Source: an uncultured Devosia sp. (GTDB lineage Bacteria; Pseudomonadota; Alphaproteobacteria; Rhizobiales; Devosiaceae). Taken from it: a DNA stretch of 6,531 bases. Below the pieces are notes generated by a model that was not told the DNA's origin, did not search any database, and saw nothing but the letters and a program-made list of their open reading frames with translations. The stretch is from contig CAMLOA010000114.1 of NCBI GenBank assembly GCA_946481445.1, forward strand, positions 1-6,531, in the 5' to 3' direction. Position numbers and translations under genes: made by a program. Positions 5,921-6,531 of the stretch are shown here, piece by piece; position 1 is the stretch's first letter, and each line of letters begins with the position of its first letter.

Positions 5921-6531
5921 TCGGGATGCTGCGCTGCCGTCACGCCAAGGACCGGCAGAGATGCGTGATGTTGCAGGCCAGCGAGACCCTGCAAACGGAA
6001 CGACGCAAAACGTTGCGGATTTCCACGCATGGTTGGAATCCGCGAAGCCCCACGAAACGTACCCGCAGTCGACACCCGCGGCCGAGCCAACGGTAGACCA
6101 CGAACTAGCCGTCGCGCTGGCAACCACGTCGACCTTTGAAGCGACTGCGGGCGTGGTGTATCCCTGGGCCTTGCAGGCGCAAGCCTACCTGTCGCAAGTG
6201 GGAACCGAGCGGCGGGGCGAACCTCCTCGTCCCGACGTCGCGAACGCTGCCGTGTCACTGCTGGCGCGCGACCCTCACGTGCGTCCGCTCGTGCCACTGA
6301 CCGCAACGGGCATCACCACGCCTGCAAACCTAGCCGGCGACTCGCTGCTCGCTCCCGCACTGATACCAAGGGCGCTTGGCTTGAGCGATGTAACAAATGG
6401 ATCTGAGTCCACGCTAGCGCACGCCTCAGGAAAGGCGATCGTAGCATCCTGGCCCGAGCGTCTCTTACGTCGAACCAGCGATGCCCATGGAAATACGACC
6501 TGGTGGCTGCGTGACTACCGCATGGGTGACG
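5907..6531 (+). CDS. Unrecognised protein in the fliK position, 3' end outside window
   Basis: An open frame runs from the ATG at 5907, overlapping fliJ by 14 bases, to the window edge: 208 codons with no stop. GGGTGGGA at 5893-5900 may be its binding site. In flagellar operons the gene after fliJ is usually fliK, whose product sets hook length and switches export specificity, and the visible composition (Ala, Pro, Thr, Ser rich, no Cys, no membrane segment, no signal peptide) suits a FliK N-terminal region. I cannot see the FliK C-terminal core (pattern L-x-P-x-x-L-G), which might lie beyond the edge. The last visible part is more structured: SWPERLLRRTSDAHGNTTWWLRDYRMG (181-207), with Trp182, Trp199, Trp200 and a W-L-R-D-Y ending, which I do not recognise. 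A FliK-type function is inference from position only. Confidence 0.65.
   Translation, partial: MSAIDRDAALPSRQGPAEMRDVAGQRDPANGTTQNVADFHAWLESAKPHETYPQSTPAAEPTVDHELAVALATTSTFEATAGVVYPWALQAQAYLSQVGTERRGEPPRPDVANAAVSLLARDPHVRPLVPLTATGITTPANLAGDSLLAPALIPRALGLSDVTNGSESTLAHASGKAIVASWPERLLRRTSDAHGNTTWWLRDYRMGD

Noticed and set aside
5911..6096. Short + strand frame starting within the fliJ stop region
   Set aside because: It is out of frame with the longer 5907 frame, highly basic and short; the 5907 frame fits better by length and position.
5776..6306. 176-codon minus-strand open frame over the end of fliJ and the following gene
   Set aside because: Its product is Arg/Ala/Ser-rich with no domain, and the + strand frame from 5907 is open over 208 codons, coupled to fliJ and consistent with operon direction.
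1..6531. Promoters, terminators, tRNA, CRISPR or insertion sequences
   Set aside because: No intergenic space beyond a few bases exists, and no repeats, inverted terminal repeats or hairpin-T-run signals were seen by eye.

Overview
The window is a single-strand (+), gene-dense stretch of a flagellar basal-body operon from a high-GC bacterium. The P-ring gene implies an outer membrane, and codon and protein character fit a beta- or gammaproteobacterium. That placement is inference; no marker gene fixes the taxon. Nine flagellar genes are recognisable, in the order flgI (3' part), flgB, flgC, fliE, fliF, fliG, fliH, fliI, fliJ. A tenth reading frame runs off the right edge in the slot where fliK usually sits. 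There is no intergenic stretch over 20 bases, and I see no promoter, terminator, RNA gene, repeat or mobile element. The operon starts upstream and continues downstream of the window.

Layout: 1-601 is the conserved C-terminal half of the periplasmic P-ring protein. 615-1647 holds the two proximal rod proteins and FliE, the MS-ring/rod junction protein. 1651-3467 holds the MS-ring protein FliF and a very short FliG. 3464-5920 holds the export ATPase complex: FliH stator, FliI ATPase and FliJ stalk. 5907-6531 is an unrecognised protein, cut by the window end. Most junctions are ATGA/GTGA overlaps or gaps of a few bases, so the genes are probably translationally coupled.

The interesting point is uneven conservation. 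FlgI, FliE and FliI look ordinary, and FliI has all catalytic motifs. FlgB and FlgC have lost the Asn-rich rod-protein signature. FliF has a short cytoplasmic tail. FliG is only 146 residues, against about 330 normally, and appears to lack the middle domain and the charged torque helix. All frames are open, so this is not random decay. The favoured reading is a second, strongly diverged flagellar system, possibly a non-rotating or secretion-specialised basal body. The gene order flgBC-fliEFGHIJ with flgI directly in front is also unlike the separated flg and fli operons of common gammaproteobacteria. Without the missing parts (flhAB, fliPQR, fliMN, hook, filament, motor and chemotaxis genes) the function cannot be settled from this window.
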